DNA from: CAYREX01 sp964423505
GTDB taxonomy: Bacteria; Fermentibacterota; Fermentibacteria; Fermentibacterales; JCC-6
Direction of reading: 5' to 3'
Length of the DNA: 64,000 nucleotides
Assembly: GCA_964423505.1 (NCBI GenBank)
Contig: CAYREX010000003.1
Coordinates: 62,001-126,000 of the forward strand
A program made the position numbers and the translations under genes. The notes below the pieces were generated by a model. That model saw only the letters and a program-made list of their open reading frames with translations. It made no database searches and was not told the DNA's origin. Below are positions 53,523 through 60,279 of the stretch, piece after piece (the stretch's first letter is position 1; each line of letters opens with the position of its first letter).

Positions 53523-54197
53523 ATGGTACCTATTCTGTATGGGATAGCGAGTGGAATCGCATTACTGTTAATCAAGATGTTATGGGTTAAGGGACATTAT
53601 AGATTCAAGATGAAGATAGTGAATAATTCATTTCCTGTAAGCGGTGCAAATGTAGCAGTTATTCTTGGCAGTAAGTACTTCGAGAGCGAGAGCTCAAGGC
53701 AACTGCTATATGTACCGCTCACGGGTGTATCAGCATATGCAAAGCTATCAACATTGCTCAGTAAGTATGGATCCGATGTTAGTTTCTATGTGGATAAGAC
53801 CGTACCAAAGGATAAGCGCATTACCTTTGAGATATGCATAGGTGGAAAGCATAGTAGCGTTCGCACAGAGCACTACTTGAAGAAGCATTGTTCTCGGATG
53901 TTTCACCCCAACGGTAGTACTCTAACTCCCAACGAAGCGCGAATTGTAAAACTAGACAGAACGTTCGAAGATGGCAAGAAGAAGTCAGTCCTCATTATCT
54001 ATGGGCAGAACCGATTTGACACCATGTGTGCAATAGCCTACTTCTGCGAGTACTTCGAAGAACTGGTGCGGAAGCAGTTTGCTAGAGATCATGCAGCAAT
54101 CCGTCTGGAGACAGATCCTCAACTTGGGCATTATGATGCGGAGTATAAGGCCGATGACACACACTTGATAGACCTATGTCAAGTAGATGCTACTTAA
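53523..54197 (+). CDS. Cassette 10: membrane-anchored protein, unknown function
   Basis: A 224-residue protein with an N-terminal membrane helix (VPILYGIASGIALLLIKML) and a soluble alpha-beta domain. Segments ITFEICIGGKHSSVRTEHYL and KKSVLIIYGQNRFDTMCAIA, separated by a variable region, resemble a family in which 'GGxxxN' and 'GxxxxGT' turns flank a sheet, but the match is weak. ATG 53523 follows AAGGAAG. The stop TAA overlaps the attC R'' box. Confidence 0.55.
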   Translation: MVPILYGIASGIALLLIKMLWVKGHYRFKMKIVNNSFPVSGANVAVILGSKYFESESSRQLLYVPLTGVSAYAKLSTLLSKYGSDVSFYVDKTVPKDKRITFEICIGGKHSSVRTEHYLKKHCSRMFHPNGSTLTPNEARIVKLDRTFEDGKKKSVLIIYGQNRFDTMCAIAYFCEYFEELVRKQFARDHAAIRLETDPQLGHYDAEYKADDTHLIDLCQVDAT

Positions 54198-54270
54198 CAA
54201 GCGGCTGCAGCGGCATTGCGGTAGGGTAGCAACCGGTATAGGTGCAATCCGCTGAGCCTTAGTGTTAGCA
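54192..54270 (+). other. attC site 10 (79 bp)
   Basis: R'' ACTTAAC complements the start of cassette 10 (GTTAAGT); R' is GTTAGCA. Arms GGCTGCAGCGGCATTGC and GCAATCCGCTGAGCC pair with extrahelical G and C. Confidence 0.88.
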
Positions 54271-54285
54271 TGGAAATGAGGAAGA

Positions 54286-55359
54286 ATGGGAAAAGCAGCG
54301 ATTTTCCTTGGTGCTGGCGCTTCTAAGGCGGAGGGTGCTCCTCTGCAAGGAGAGTTGTTCACTGAATACTTTGCATCTGATGCATTCAAGAATAGCTATA
54401 AAGATATTGACAGAGAACTTGCAACGTTTTTCCTCTGTAACTTCAGAATTGACCTAGACCATCAAGACATATCATCGATTAGCTTTCCCACATTCGAGGA
54501 AGTTCTTGGTTTGGTTGATCTTGCCATTCTTAGAAAAGAATCATTCCGAGAGTTTGAGATTGAGAATAGAGCATCCAACAGTGGGCGCTTAAGATTCATA
54601 GGCCAGTATCTTGTATTTCTGTTGGCAAGGGTTCTAGATGATAAGCTGAAGGGTCACAACGGCATTCATCAGAAATTGGTACGAACACTACATGATACTG
54701 GTATTCTAAGAGATGTGACTTTTATAACTACAAATTATGACATACTTATCGACAATGCATTAGTAAAGCTGGAAAAGCATGATGTTGATGTTGACTACGG
54801 AATTGAGTTCCGTAATTTCGGAACTCAAAACAATTGGCGACGCCCAAGAATGGATAAGAAGGTATCACTATACAAACCGCATGGATCGTTAAATTGGCTG
54901 CTATGCCCAACTTGCAGTGAACTCGATATTACACCGAAAGAGAAGGGAGTTGTCAGACTTATCTCTGATTTTGCAAATGCAACATGTCCAGAGTGCGAAA
55001 GTGTTTATGTGCCTCTCATTGTACCTCCGATATATTACAAAGATATGAGCAATGTATTCCTGAGTTCAATATGGAATCGAACTGATGCTTCTTTACGGAA
55101 AGTGGACCATGTAATCTTCTGCGGATATTCCTTTCCTGATGCTGATATGCATATTAAGTATTTAATGAAAAGAGCTCAGACTAATCGTAAAAACCCTCTT
55201 AGAATTACGGTTATGAACTATCACCCAGGAAAAACAGAGTCAGAATCCAGAAGTGAAGAGAATAGGTACAAGCGGTTCTTAGGAAAACAAGTGAAGTATA
55301 CAGATAAATCATTTGAATGGTTTGCAGATAATCCTATGGATGTTTTGGGAAATTCTTGA
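54286..55359 (+). CDS. Cassette 11: SIR2-like domain protein (predicted NADase/defence)
   Basis: A 357-residue protein with a SIR2_2-type domain: FLGAGASKAEGAP (residues 7-19), FITTNYDILIDNAL, a Zn-type pair set LLCPTCSELD...ATCPECESV, KPHGSLNW, and FCGYSFPDADMHI near the C-terminus. Stand-alone and fused SIR2-like NADases act in several anti-phage systems by depleting NAD. Here the protein is encoded alone in a cassette, so no partner is apparent. Defence function is inference from the family. Confidence 0.8.
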   Translation: MGKAAIFLGAGASKAEGAPLQGELFTEYFASDAFKNSYKDIDRELATFFLCNFRIDLDHQDISSISFPTFEEVLGLVDLAILRKESFREFEIENRASNSGRLRFIGQYLVFLLARVLDDKLKGHNGIHQKLVRTLHDTGILRDVTFITTNYDILIDNALVKLEKHDVDVDYGIEFRNFGTQNNWRRPRMDKKVSLYKPHGSLNWLLCPTCSELDITPKEKGVVRLISDFANATCPECESVYVPLIVPPIYYKDMSNVFLSSIWNRTDASLRKVDHVIFCGYSFPDADMHIKYLMKRAQTNRKNPLRITVMNYHPGKTESESRSEENRYKRFLGKQVKYTDKSFEWFADNPMDVLGNS

Positions 55360-55438
55360 TGCTAACCACTGCATGAACCAGCTACGAACAGATCTGATTG
55401 ACCCGGGGTAGTCGTGCTGGTTATACAGAATGTTAGGC
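55360..55438 (+). other. attC site 11 (79 bp)
   Basis: R'' TGCTAAC complements the start of cassette 11 (GTTAGCA); R' is GTTAGGC. Arms CTGCATGAACCAGC and GCTGGTTATACAG pair with one extrahelical G. Confidence 0.9.
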
Positions 55439-55457
55439 AGGAAAGGAGATACATGCC

Positions 55458-55886
55458 ATGTCGCTACACGCATCCGAGATTCTGGCATGTCCCAAGTGCG
55501 GACATAAACAGGCAACTCTCATCTGGCAGTCGCTGAATGTTACCCTTGACCCCGGCCAGAAGCAGAACCTCTTTGATGGAAAGATAAATGTACTTGAATG
55601 CACGCAGTGCGGGAACAAGGCATTCGTCGATGCACCTTTTCACTATCACGACATGAATCTCGAGTTTTACGTGCGGTATGTTCCCTTGGCATCTCTAGAG
55701 CATCCAGAGACATTTGACGACTTTCTTGCGAATGGATTTCCATCCATGGAAGAGAACGAAGATATGGGAATACCGGCGGATTCATACTTGCGCACTATCC
55801 ATATTGTTTTTGATATGGGTGAATTGGTGCGCTATGTGATGTTCCGCGAATGTCTGGCCAACATCAAGCAAGGTAAGAAGGCCTAA
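55458..55886 (+). CDS. Cassette 12: CpXC-domain protein
   Basis: A 142-residue protein matching the CpXC pattern: ILACPKCGHKQATLIWQSLN, then VLECTQCGNKAFVDAPFHYHD. Two CxxC pairs likely bind zinc. CpXC proteins are small, widespread and uncharacterised, often found in variable regions. An ATG at 55452 is an alternative start. Confidence 0.72.
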   Translation: MSLHASEILACPKCGHKQATLIWQSLNVTLDPGQKQNLFDGKINVLECTQCGNKAFVDAPFHYHDMNLEFYVRYVPLASLEHPETFDDFLANGFPSMEENEDMGIPADSYLRTIHIVFDMGELVRYVMFRECLANIKQGKKA

Positions 55887-55942
55887 CCATCGAATAGAGG
55901 GTATCGGCGCATACGCGCCGAACCGTCATTGACACGTTCGGC
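55881..55942 (+). other. attC site 12 (62 bp, short form)
   Basis: R'' GCCTAAC complements the start of cassette 12 (GTTAGGC); R' is GTTCGGC. Arms TCGAAT and ATTGA pair with one extrahelical G; a CGGCGC/GCGCCG hairpin forms the centre. Shorter and different from the other sites. Confidence 0.8.
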
Positions 55943-55975
55943 TACCAGAACCGGACTTGCATCTCAGAGAGAGTA

Positions 55976-55989
55976 TATGTATCTACATA
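55976..55989 (+). promoter_or_regulatory. Operator-like dyad upstream of mazEF
   Basis: TATGTA, TC, TACATA is a perfect dyad 19 bp before the mazE start, in an AT-rich stretch that could include a -10 box. Autorepression by antitoxin binding to such dyads is usual for MazE-type antitoxins. Confidence 0.4.
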
Positions 55990-56008
55990 GTAGAGACGGG
56001 AGGATACT

Positions 56009-56251
56009 ATGCTTGCACGAATCCAGAAATGGGGCAACAGCCTAGCGGTTCGAATCCCCAAAGCCTTCGCGAAGGAAATGAACGTGTCTGATGGTGGAGC
56101 TGTCAACATGACAATCGATGACGGAAAGATCGTCATCAGTCCTGAGATAGAGCAGGTCTACCGACTGGATGACCTTCTGGAGGAGATAACCTCGGAGAAT
56201 CTTCATGCTGAGGTCGAGTCCGGAGAGGTAGTTGGGCAGGAGATTTGGTGA
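56009..56251 (+). CDS. Cassette 13a: MazE-like AbrB-fold antitoxin
   Basis: An 80-residue swapped-hairpin AbrB protein: MLARIQKWGNSLAVRIPKAF then AKEMNVSDGGAVNMTIDDGK, the MazE pattern. The acidic C-terminal tail would wrap the toxin. GGGAGG lies 5-6 bases before the ATG. The stop overlaps the toxin start (GTGA). Confidence 0.9.
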   Translation: MLARIQKWGNSLAVRIPKAFAKEMNVSDGGAVNMTIDDGKIVISPEIEQVYRLDDLLEEITSENLHAEVESGEVVGQEIW

Positions 56252-56592
56252 AGACAGATGAGTGCTGCCCTGGGAGGGGGGATATCGTCTGGCTCTCCTT
56301 CACACCCCAGGCAGGCCATGAACAGGCAGGCATACGTCCTGCACTAGTCCTGTCTCCCAAATCGTACAACCGGAAAACAGGTCTTGCATTGTACTGTCCG
56401 GTTACGACAGTAGTGAAAGGCTATCCGTTCGAGGTTGCCATTCCACCTGACCTTGAGGTTTCCGGAGTTATTCTATCGGACCAAGTGAAGAGCCTGGACT
56501 GGAGAGCACGAAAGGCAGAGTTAATCTGCAGACTCCCAGATGCCGTGACCAGAGAAGTACTCGGCAAGGTGGGCACTCTTGTTCGGGACTAG
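56248..56592 (+). CDS. Cassette 13b: MazF-like mRNA interferase toxin
   Basis: A protein of about 114 residues matching MazF/PemK: PGRGDIVWLSFTPQAGHEQA, RPALVLSPKSYNRKTGLALY, PVTTVVKGYPFEV, SGVILSDQVKSLDWRARKAE. It would cleave mRNA when free of its antitoxin. The GTG at 56248 overlaps the mazE stop. Such modules within integrons are thought to stabilise the array. Confidence 0.92.
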   Translation: MKTDECCPGRGDIVWLSFTPQAGHEQAGIRPALVLSPKSYNRKTGLALYCPVTTVVKGYPFEVAIPPDLEVSGVILSDQVKSLDWRARKAELICRLPDAVTREVLGKVGTLVRD

Positions 56593-56595
56593 AGA

Positions 56596-56675
56596 GCCGA
56601 ACAGCAGCATGAACCAGCCAACAGGGCAGAGCTGATCGAACGGGTGTTCCGTGCTGGTTATGCTGAGTGTTCGAG
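56596..56675 (+). other. attC site 13 (80 bp)
   Basis: R'' GCCGAAC complements the start of cassette 13 (GTTCGGC); R' is GTTCGAG. Arms AGCATGAACCAGC and GCTGGTTATGCT have one extrahelical G. Confidence 0.9.
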
Positions 56676-56687
56676 TTCCGGCATGAC

Positions 56688-56724
56688 TTGACAACCACCA
56701 CCATAGAGGTATAGATATTATACC
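56688..56724 (+). promoter_or_regulatory. Promoter with overlapping operator for brnTA-like operon
   Basis: TTGACA (56688-56693), 16 bp, TATAGA (56710-56715); a perfect dyad GGTATA-N5-TATACC (56708-56724) covers the -10 box and ends at the base before the ATG. The transcript leader would be nearly absent. The layout suggests autorepression by the antitoxin. Confidence 0.6.
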
Positions 56725-56985
56725 ATGGTGTTCGAATACGATGCTCGTAAGAGCAAGAGAAACTTGGAGAAGCACGGGATCGACTTCGAGGAGTCGCAGC
56801 TTCTCTGGGATGATCCGGACCTGCTGGAGATTCCGGCAAGGACCGAAGATGAAACGCGATTCATGGTGATCGGTCGGATAGACAGCTCCCATTGGTCTGG
56901 GATCATCACCTATCGCGGAGAGGCGGTTCGAATCATCTCCGTCCGCAGATCCCGTAACGAGGAGGTGGTGCTGTATGAAGGCTAA
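56725..56985 (+). CDS. Cassette 14a: BrnT-family toxin
   Basis: An 86-residue RelE-fold ribonuclease toxin. The BrnT pattern is clear: FEYDARKSKRNLEKHGIDFE then LWDDPDLLEI, RFMVIGRIDSSHWSG, RGEAVRIISVRRSRNEE. It overlaps the antitoxin gene by 11 bp. Its own promoter lies directly upstream. Confidence 0.9.
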   Translation: MVFEYDARKSKRNLEKHGIDFEESQLLWDDPDLLEIPARTEDETRFMVIGRIDSSHWSGIITYRGEAVRIISVRRSRNEEVVLYEG

Positions 56986-57202
56986 GGACCTGGACAAGAA
57001 GTTCGATGACGGTGAGGATGTCCTCAGATACCTCGAACTCAGCAAGGCCCGTCGTGTTGAGCAGGAGCAGAAGCGAGTCAATGTGGACTTCCCCATTTGG
57101 ATGATTCACTCGCTGGACAAGGAAGCAAAGCGACTGGGTATTCCCAGGCAGTCCCTGATCAAGATGTTGATCGCCAGGCATATCGAGGAAGCCAGAGCAT
57201 AG
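56975..57202 (+). CDS. Cassette 14b: BrnA/CopG-like antitoxin
   Basis: A 75-residue ribbon-helix-helix antitoxin: RRVEQEQKRVNVDFPIWMIH with SLDKEAKRLGIPRQSLIKML is the typical RHH strand-helix-helix, preceded by MKAKDLDKKFDDGEDVLRYL. It pairs with the upstream BrnT toxin and probably binds the dyad at 56708-56724. Confidence 0.9.
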   Translation: MKAKDLDKKFDDGEDVLRYLELSKARRVEQEQKRVNVDFPIWMIHSLDKEAKRLGIPRQSLIKMLIARHIEEARA

Positions 57203-57205
57203 AGA

Positions 57206-57242
57206 CTCGAACAAGCGGCTGCATTGGTCTTGCAGCATTGCG
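57206..57242 (+). other. attC site 14, truncated
   Basis: R'' CTCGAAC complements the start of cassette 14 (GTTCGAG), and the following AAGCGGCTGCA matches the left arm of sites 8 and 10. No right arm or R' follows, so the site has lost its 3' half. Confidence 0.65.
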
Positions 57243-57277
57243 ACACCTGACAGAGGACAACGCATAGTGCTTCTTAG

Positions 57278-57461
57278 TGGACACCCAGATCCGCGCACTT
57301 CTGAGAGGAGCCCGAGCACCAGATATTCCTGAGGTTGAGTACCCACTCTATCTCATGCGGTCTTCCGTGCCCAGGCTCCGGTGGAAGGATGTTATGGCGG
57401 CAAGCATAATGCAAGAGCACGGGCGGAGCGTCCGTAGCCTTGCGCGGGATCTGGGTGTCCA
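57278..57461. repeat. Inverted repeat (20/21 bp) around a transposase-like helix-turn-helix fragment
   Basis: 57278-57297 and 57441-57461 are inverted copies differing by one extra G. Between them the plus strand encodes WKDVMAASIMQEHGRSVRSL then ARDLGVH, resembling the N-terminal helix-turn-helix of IS-type transposases, cut off after the recognition helix. The right repeat is the natural coding end of this motif and the left one its inverted copy, as produced by snap-back duplication. It lies exactly where attC 14 and the HigB-like gene are broken. Confidence 0.6.
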
Positions 57462-57632
57462 TTGACAGGAGTATCTGGTATTCGAGTCTATCACGGTCCT
57501 GGATACCGGGTCTGCTTCAAGAATCGGGGGAAGAGCCTGGTGATCATATTGGCCGGTGGTGACAAGCGGACACGAAAGAAGATCGAGAAGGCGTTGCGCC
57601 TGGCACGAGATCTATCGGAGAGAGAGAAGAGA
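57462..57632 (+). pseudogene. Cassette 15: 5'-truncated HigB/RelE-like toxin
   Basis: Reads GVSGIRVYHGPGYRVCFKNR, then SLVIILAGGDKRTRKKIEKA and LRLARDL. This is the C-terminal half of the phage-derived Gp49-like HigB family (GxxELRxxYGPGYRVYF...LLCGGDK). The N-terminal half, normally about 50 residues, is missing at the inverted repeat. It is probably inactive. Confidence 0.7.
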
Positions 57633-57644
57633 ATTAGCAGGACC

Positions 57645-57930
57645 AAGACTACTCGATTCGAAACCGCTGAGCATCGTCGAGCTCCAGAGAAAATGGCCGC
57701 ACATCTTGAAGCATGCCTTGAGGAGTCCAACGGAGATGCGGCGTTTGTAGCGAAGGCACTCGGAGATATCGCGAAAGCAAAGGGAATGACGCAGGTTGCA
57801 CGCGATGCTGGTCAGTCTCGAGAGCCTGTACAAGGCTCTGTCGGGCAAACGTACACCCCGGTTCGACACCCTTCTGAGAGTAGCACATGCCCTCGGGATG
57901 GAGCTTCACGCGGCACCACTGAATCGCTGA
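57645..57930 (+). pseudogene. Cassette 15: frameshifted HigA-like antitoxin
   Basis: The first part reads KTTRFETAEHRRAPEKMAAH, LEACLEESNGDAAFVAKALG and DIAKAKGMTQVARDAGQSRE, as in antitoxins paired with this toxin family. The continuation ESLYKALSGKRTPRFDTLLR, VAHALGMELHAAPLNR is in another frame and ends at TGA 57928. Restoring two bases (AG) in the GAGAG run near 57826 would join them. The original frame instead runs on into cassette 16. Confidence 0.75.
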
Positions 57931-57938
57931 AATCGACT

Positions 57939-57987
57939 GGCCAACAACAGCATGCAGCTGGAAAGCTGCTGATGTTGAGCGTTCGGC
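57939..57987 (+). other. attC site 15 (49 bp, short form)
   Basis: R'' GGCCAAC and R' GTTCGGC bound arms CAACAGCATGCAGCT and AGCTGCTGATGTTG, which pair with one extra base; loop GGAA. The start of cassette 15 is lost, so the R'' rule cannot be tested. Confidence 0.65.
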
Positions 57988-58009
57988 CTTATGAAATGAG
58001 AGGTGCAGC

Positions 58010-58426
58010 ATGGGAGCTATAGCAGACTCGATCATCGCGTACGCGAAACCGCTGCTCGACGAAGCTGATGGTTCACTCGAGGACATGAACAATGCCTTGT
58101 CACTTGCTCAGCTATGTTGGAATCTCGCACTGTTACCGGAAAAGGAACGTGACGCAAGACTCGCAAAGATGCAGTCGGCCCTCGCGATGGATGACACGGA
58201 ATTCGAGGATTTCCGGCAATCGATCGTCCTGCCGATGATCCAGAGGCACCATGACATGTTTCCTAACATGCCCAGGCACGGGTCTGCGAAGGCGTCGAGA
58301 GCAAGGGTGCAACCGCAGCGACGGGCGGCGGCAACGCCGCAGGCAAAGAGATATCCTGGAACTGCACGCAACGCGCCGTGCCCGTGCAATAGCGGAAAGA
58401 AGTACAAACGTTGTTGCGGACGGTAG
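58010..58426 (+). CDS. Cassette 16: SEC-C motif protein
   Basis: A 138-residue protein with a C-terminal SEC-C zinc motif (ARNAPCPCNSGKKYKRCCGR), as at the end of SecA. A helical N-terminal domain (ADSIIAYAKPLLDEADGSLE, ALSLAQLCWNLALLPE) precedes a basic Ala/Arg/Gln linker. SEC-C domains bind zinc and often partner ribosomes or SecB-like clients; the role here is unknown. GC content is intermediate. Confidence 0.8.
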   Translation: MGAIADSIIAYAKPLLDEADGSLEDMNNALSLAQLCWNLALLPEKERDARLAKMQSALAMDDTEFEDFRQSIVLPMIQRHHDMFPNMPRHGSAKASRARVQPQRRAAATPQAKRYPGTARNAPCPCNSGKKYKRCCGR

Positions 58427-58464
58427 GCTGGCATCGTTGTCCACGGAACGCGTGCGAAGAGCTG

Positions 58465-58548
58465 GCCAAACAAGCGCCTGCAGTTGAACGGGCACGTCCG
58501 GCCGCTTCGCGGGGTCGCGCACCCGTCTACTGAGGCGCACCGTTATGC
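58465..58548 (+). other. attC site 16 (84 bp, imperfect R'')
   Basis: R'' GCCAAAC differs by one base from the complement of the cassette 16 start (GTTCGGC); R' is GTTATGC. Arms GCGCCTGCAGTTGAACGGG and CCCGTCTACTGAGGCGC pair loosely with extrahelical bases. It is GC-rich in the centre. Confidence 0.65.
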
Positions 58549-58590
58549 CGCTTCTGGAGAGGCAACGCTAACTCGGAGGAAGCTGTTCGC

Positions 58591-59394
58591 ATGAAGCTCG
58601 CAGACGTTAGCCCCGAGACAGAGGTCACGTTTCTGCACTGCCTGCATGATGAGAGGCGGGACGACCCCCGAGTGATGGAGATGCGGCGCCGGTGGTTTCA
58701 CGCTCAGCGGGATCACGGGCTCCGCGGAAAGGTCCTCGTGCTGGACACGGGGGAAGTTGCCGGGCTCTGCCAGTACATGCCTATCGAGAGAACCTTCATG
58801 GTGGGCAGCGCTCTTCTCGCGATTCTGTGTATCTGGGTTCATGGGTACGAGCATCTCGTCGGGAACGTCCAGGGCAATGGGTACGGCAGGTATATGCTGG
58901 AGTCGATCGAGCGTGACGCCCGAGAGAGCGGGAAGCTGGGTGTATCTGCCTGGGGAATGGACTTCCCCCACTGGAATCCTGTGTCCTTCTACGAGCATAT
59001 GGGCTACACCAGGGCCGACAAGTCGGGCATGGCGGTCCTCGTGTGGAAGCCCTTCTCAGAGAGCGCCGTAGCGCCCCGTTTCCTTCGCCCCGTGCGCCGC
59101 CCGGTGGGCCGCCCGGACAAGGTGTCGCTGGCAGTCTTTGTCAACGGGTGGTGCATGGGTTCCTGCGAGCAGTCCGTACTGGCACGCGAGGCGGTGGACG
59201 GGCTCGAGTGCTTCGTAGACTACATGGAGCTCGACGGCTCGGACCCGGACGTTCAGCGTTCGTGGGGTATCTCCGACGGTGTCTATCTCCAGGGTGAGCC
59301 ATACCGTCCGCATGAGCCGCCATGGACGAGCGAAGTCCTCAGGCGCGATCTGCTCGATCGCATCGAGATTGAGGGCGGGGGAGGCAGGGGATAG
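58591..59394 (+). CDS. GNAT-family N-acetyltransferase, possibly a 17th cassette
   Basis: A 267-residue protein. Residues 50-150 carry a GNAT core: KVLVLDTGEVAGLCQYMPIE, VQGNGYGRYMLESIERDARE (acetyl-CoA loop, Q/RxxGxG/A form), SAWGMDFPHWNPVSFYEHMG. The C-terminal 110 residues form a second thioredoxin-like or unknown domain (FVNGWCMGSCEQ). It begins after a core site (GTTATGC) but no matching attC with R'' GCATAAC follows, so it may be a trapped terminal cassette. GGAGG lies upstream of the ATG. Confidence 0.75.
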   Translation: MKLADVSPETEVTFLHCLHDERRDDPRVMEMRRRWFHAQRDHGLRGKVLVLDTGEVAGLCQYMPIERTFMVGSALLAILCIWVHGYEHLVGNVQGNGYGRYMLESIERDARESGKLGVSAWGMDFPHWNPVSFYEHMGYTRADKSGMAVLVWKPFSESAVAPRFLRPVRRPVGRPDKVSLAVFVNGWCMGSCEQSVLAREAVDGLECFVDYMELDGSDPDVQRSWGISDGVYLQGEPYRPHEPPWTSEVLRRDLLDRIEIEGGGGRG

Positions 59395-59400
59395 AACGAA

Positions 59401-59475
59401 GCGGAGTAACCAGCGTGTGCAGCCGACGCGTCTGTCACGGCGGCTGCAGGCGAAGCTTCGCCGCAGGCATCCGCC
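59401..59475 (+). other. Possible decayed attC-like sequence
   Basis: GAGTAACCAGCGTGTGCAGCCG followed by CGGCTGCA (inverted 8-mer TGCAGCCG) and a further hairpin around GCGAAGCTTCGC resembles the left half of a GC-rich attC, but no R' core follows. The rest of 59395-59616 shows no gene. Confidence 0.3.
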
Positions 59476-59616
59476 GAGCCAGCCCCCGGGCTGATCATGT
59501 TCCTTCGGGGCACCACGTTGGAGCCCTGGGTCTGCGGATACCTCGGGTACGGGACGGGGCATCCTTCTATCCTGGATGTCTCGAGAGGAGGATGCCGAGC
59601 GATCGGGCTCTGGACG

Positions 59617-60279
59617 ATGAGCGATGAGATCCGCGTTCAGCGGGGCTTTCCGGACGAGTACCGTCCGAAGGCGGCGGAGCTGTACGATGCCGCCTTCGGA
59701 GCCAAGCTCTCGGCGGCCATGCCCGACCCCGTCTCGCGCAAGGCCGTTCTGGAGGAGGGATTGAACCCCCGGTTCTCCCTGGCCGCGCTGAGCGGTGGTG
59801 AGATGGTCGGCATCGCCGGCTTCAGGACTGAGTCGGGATCTCTGACGGGCGGGATATCGTACGGACTGCTCAGGGCGCGACTCGGGTTCCTCGGGGCGAT
59901 TCGAGCTGTCCCCCTCCTTGTGCTGCTCGAGCGGAAGCAGACACCGGGAGAGCTGCTGATGGACGGGATAGGCGTCTCGCCCCGGATGCGCGGCAGGGGC
60001 ATCGGGACCAGGCTCCTCCGCGGTCTACTGGAGTATGCGGCAGAGGAGGGGTACCTGTCGGTCCGCCTCGATGTCATCGACACGAACCGTGGGGCAAGGC
60101 GCCTGTACGAGCGCGTCGGGTTCGTGCCCGTGAGAGTCCAGAGGTTCGGATACCTGAAACGGCTGCTCGGCTTCGGGGCGGCTACGCGGATGGAGTACCG
60201 CCTCGGCTCCCGGGCCCGACCGGGCGCGGCACCAGCACCTGGCGGCCCCGTGCCGGCAGTGGAAGGATCGAAGGAATGA
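59617..60279 (+). CDS. GNAT-family N-acetyltransferase
   Basis: A 220-residue acetyltransferase. Key stretch: LLMDGIGVSPRMRGRGIGTR with LLRGLLEYAAEEG (the acetyl-CoA-binding R-x-x-G-x-G/A loop), then LDVIDTNRGARRLYERVGFV. The C-terminus is a Pro/Ala-rich tail. ATG 59617 is preferred to the in-frame ATG at 59497, which lies in the decayed attC region. It overlaps the next gene by 4 bp. Chromosome-like GC and codons. Confidence 0.82.
   Translation: MSDEIRVQRGFPDEYRPKAAELYDAAFGAKLSAAMPDPVSRKAVLEEGLNPRFSLAALSGGEMVGIAGFRTESGSLTGGISYGLLRARLGFLGAIRAVPLLVLLERKQTPGELLMDGIGVSPRMRGRGIGTRLLRGLLEYAAEEGYLSVRLDVIDTNRGARRLYERVGFVPVRVQRFGYLKRLLGFGAATRMEYRLGSRARPGAAPAPGGPVPAVEGSKE

Larger units (their letters stand above)
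45114..58548 (+). mobile_element. Chromosomal integron: integrase, attI and about 16 gene cassettes
   Basis: The element comprises a minus-strand integron integrase gene (45114-46313), an attI region (46434-46489) and cassettes read on the plus strand up to the last recognisable attC (58465-58548). Cassette limits fall at G/TT in each core site. The cassettes are visibly AT-richer than the flanks and use different codons, whereas the integrase gene is GC-rich like the chromosome. Cassettes 1-13 are intact by the attC rule; cassette 14 ends in a truncated attC, 15 lacks its 5' end, 16 is complete, and a 17th (58543 onward) lacks a good attC. No transposase, resistance gene or plasmid backbone is adjacent, so this looks like a sedentary chromosomal integron. 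Confidence 0.92.

Noticed and set aside
56043..56056. tRNA T-loop-like GGTTCGAATCCCC
   Set aside because: It lies inside the mazE-like coding sequence and no acceptor stem, anticodon arm or D arm surrounds it. A similar GTTCGAATC at 56925 is inside the brnT-like gene.
46483..58548. Regularly spaced repeats as a CRISPR array
   Set aside because: The repeats are imperfect palindromes of 49-89 bp at gene-sized intervals with variable centres and core GTT boxes, as in attC sites, with no Cas genes.
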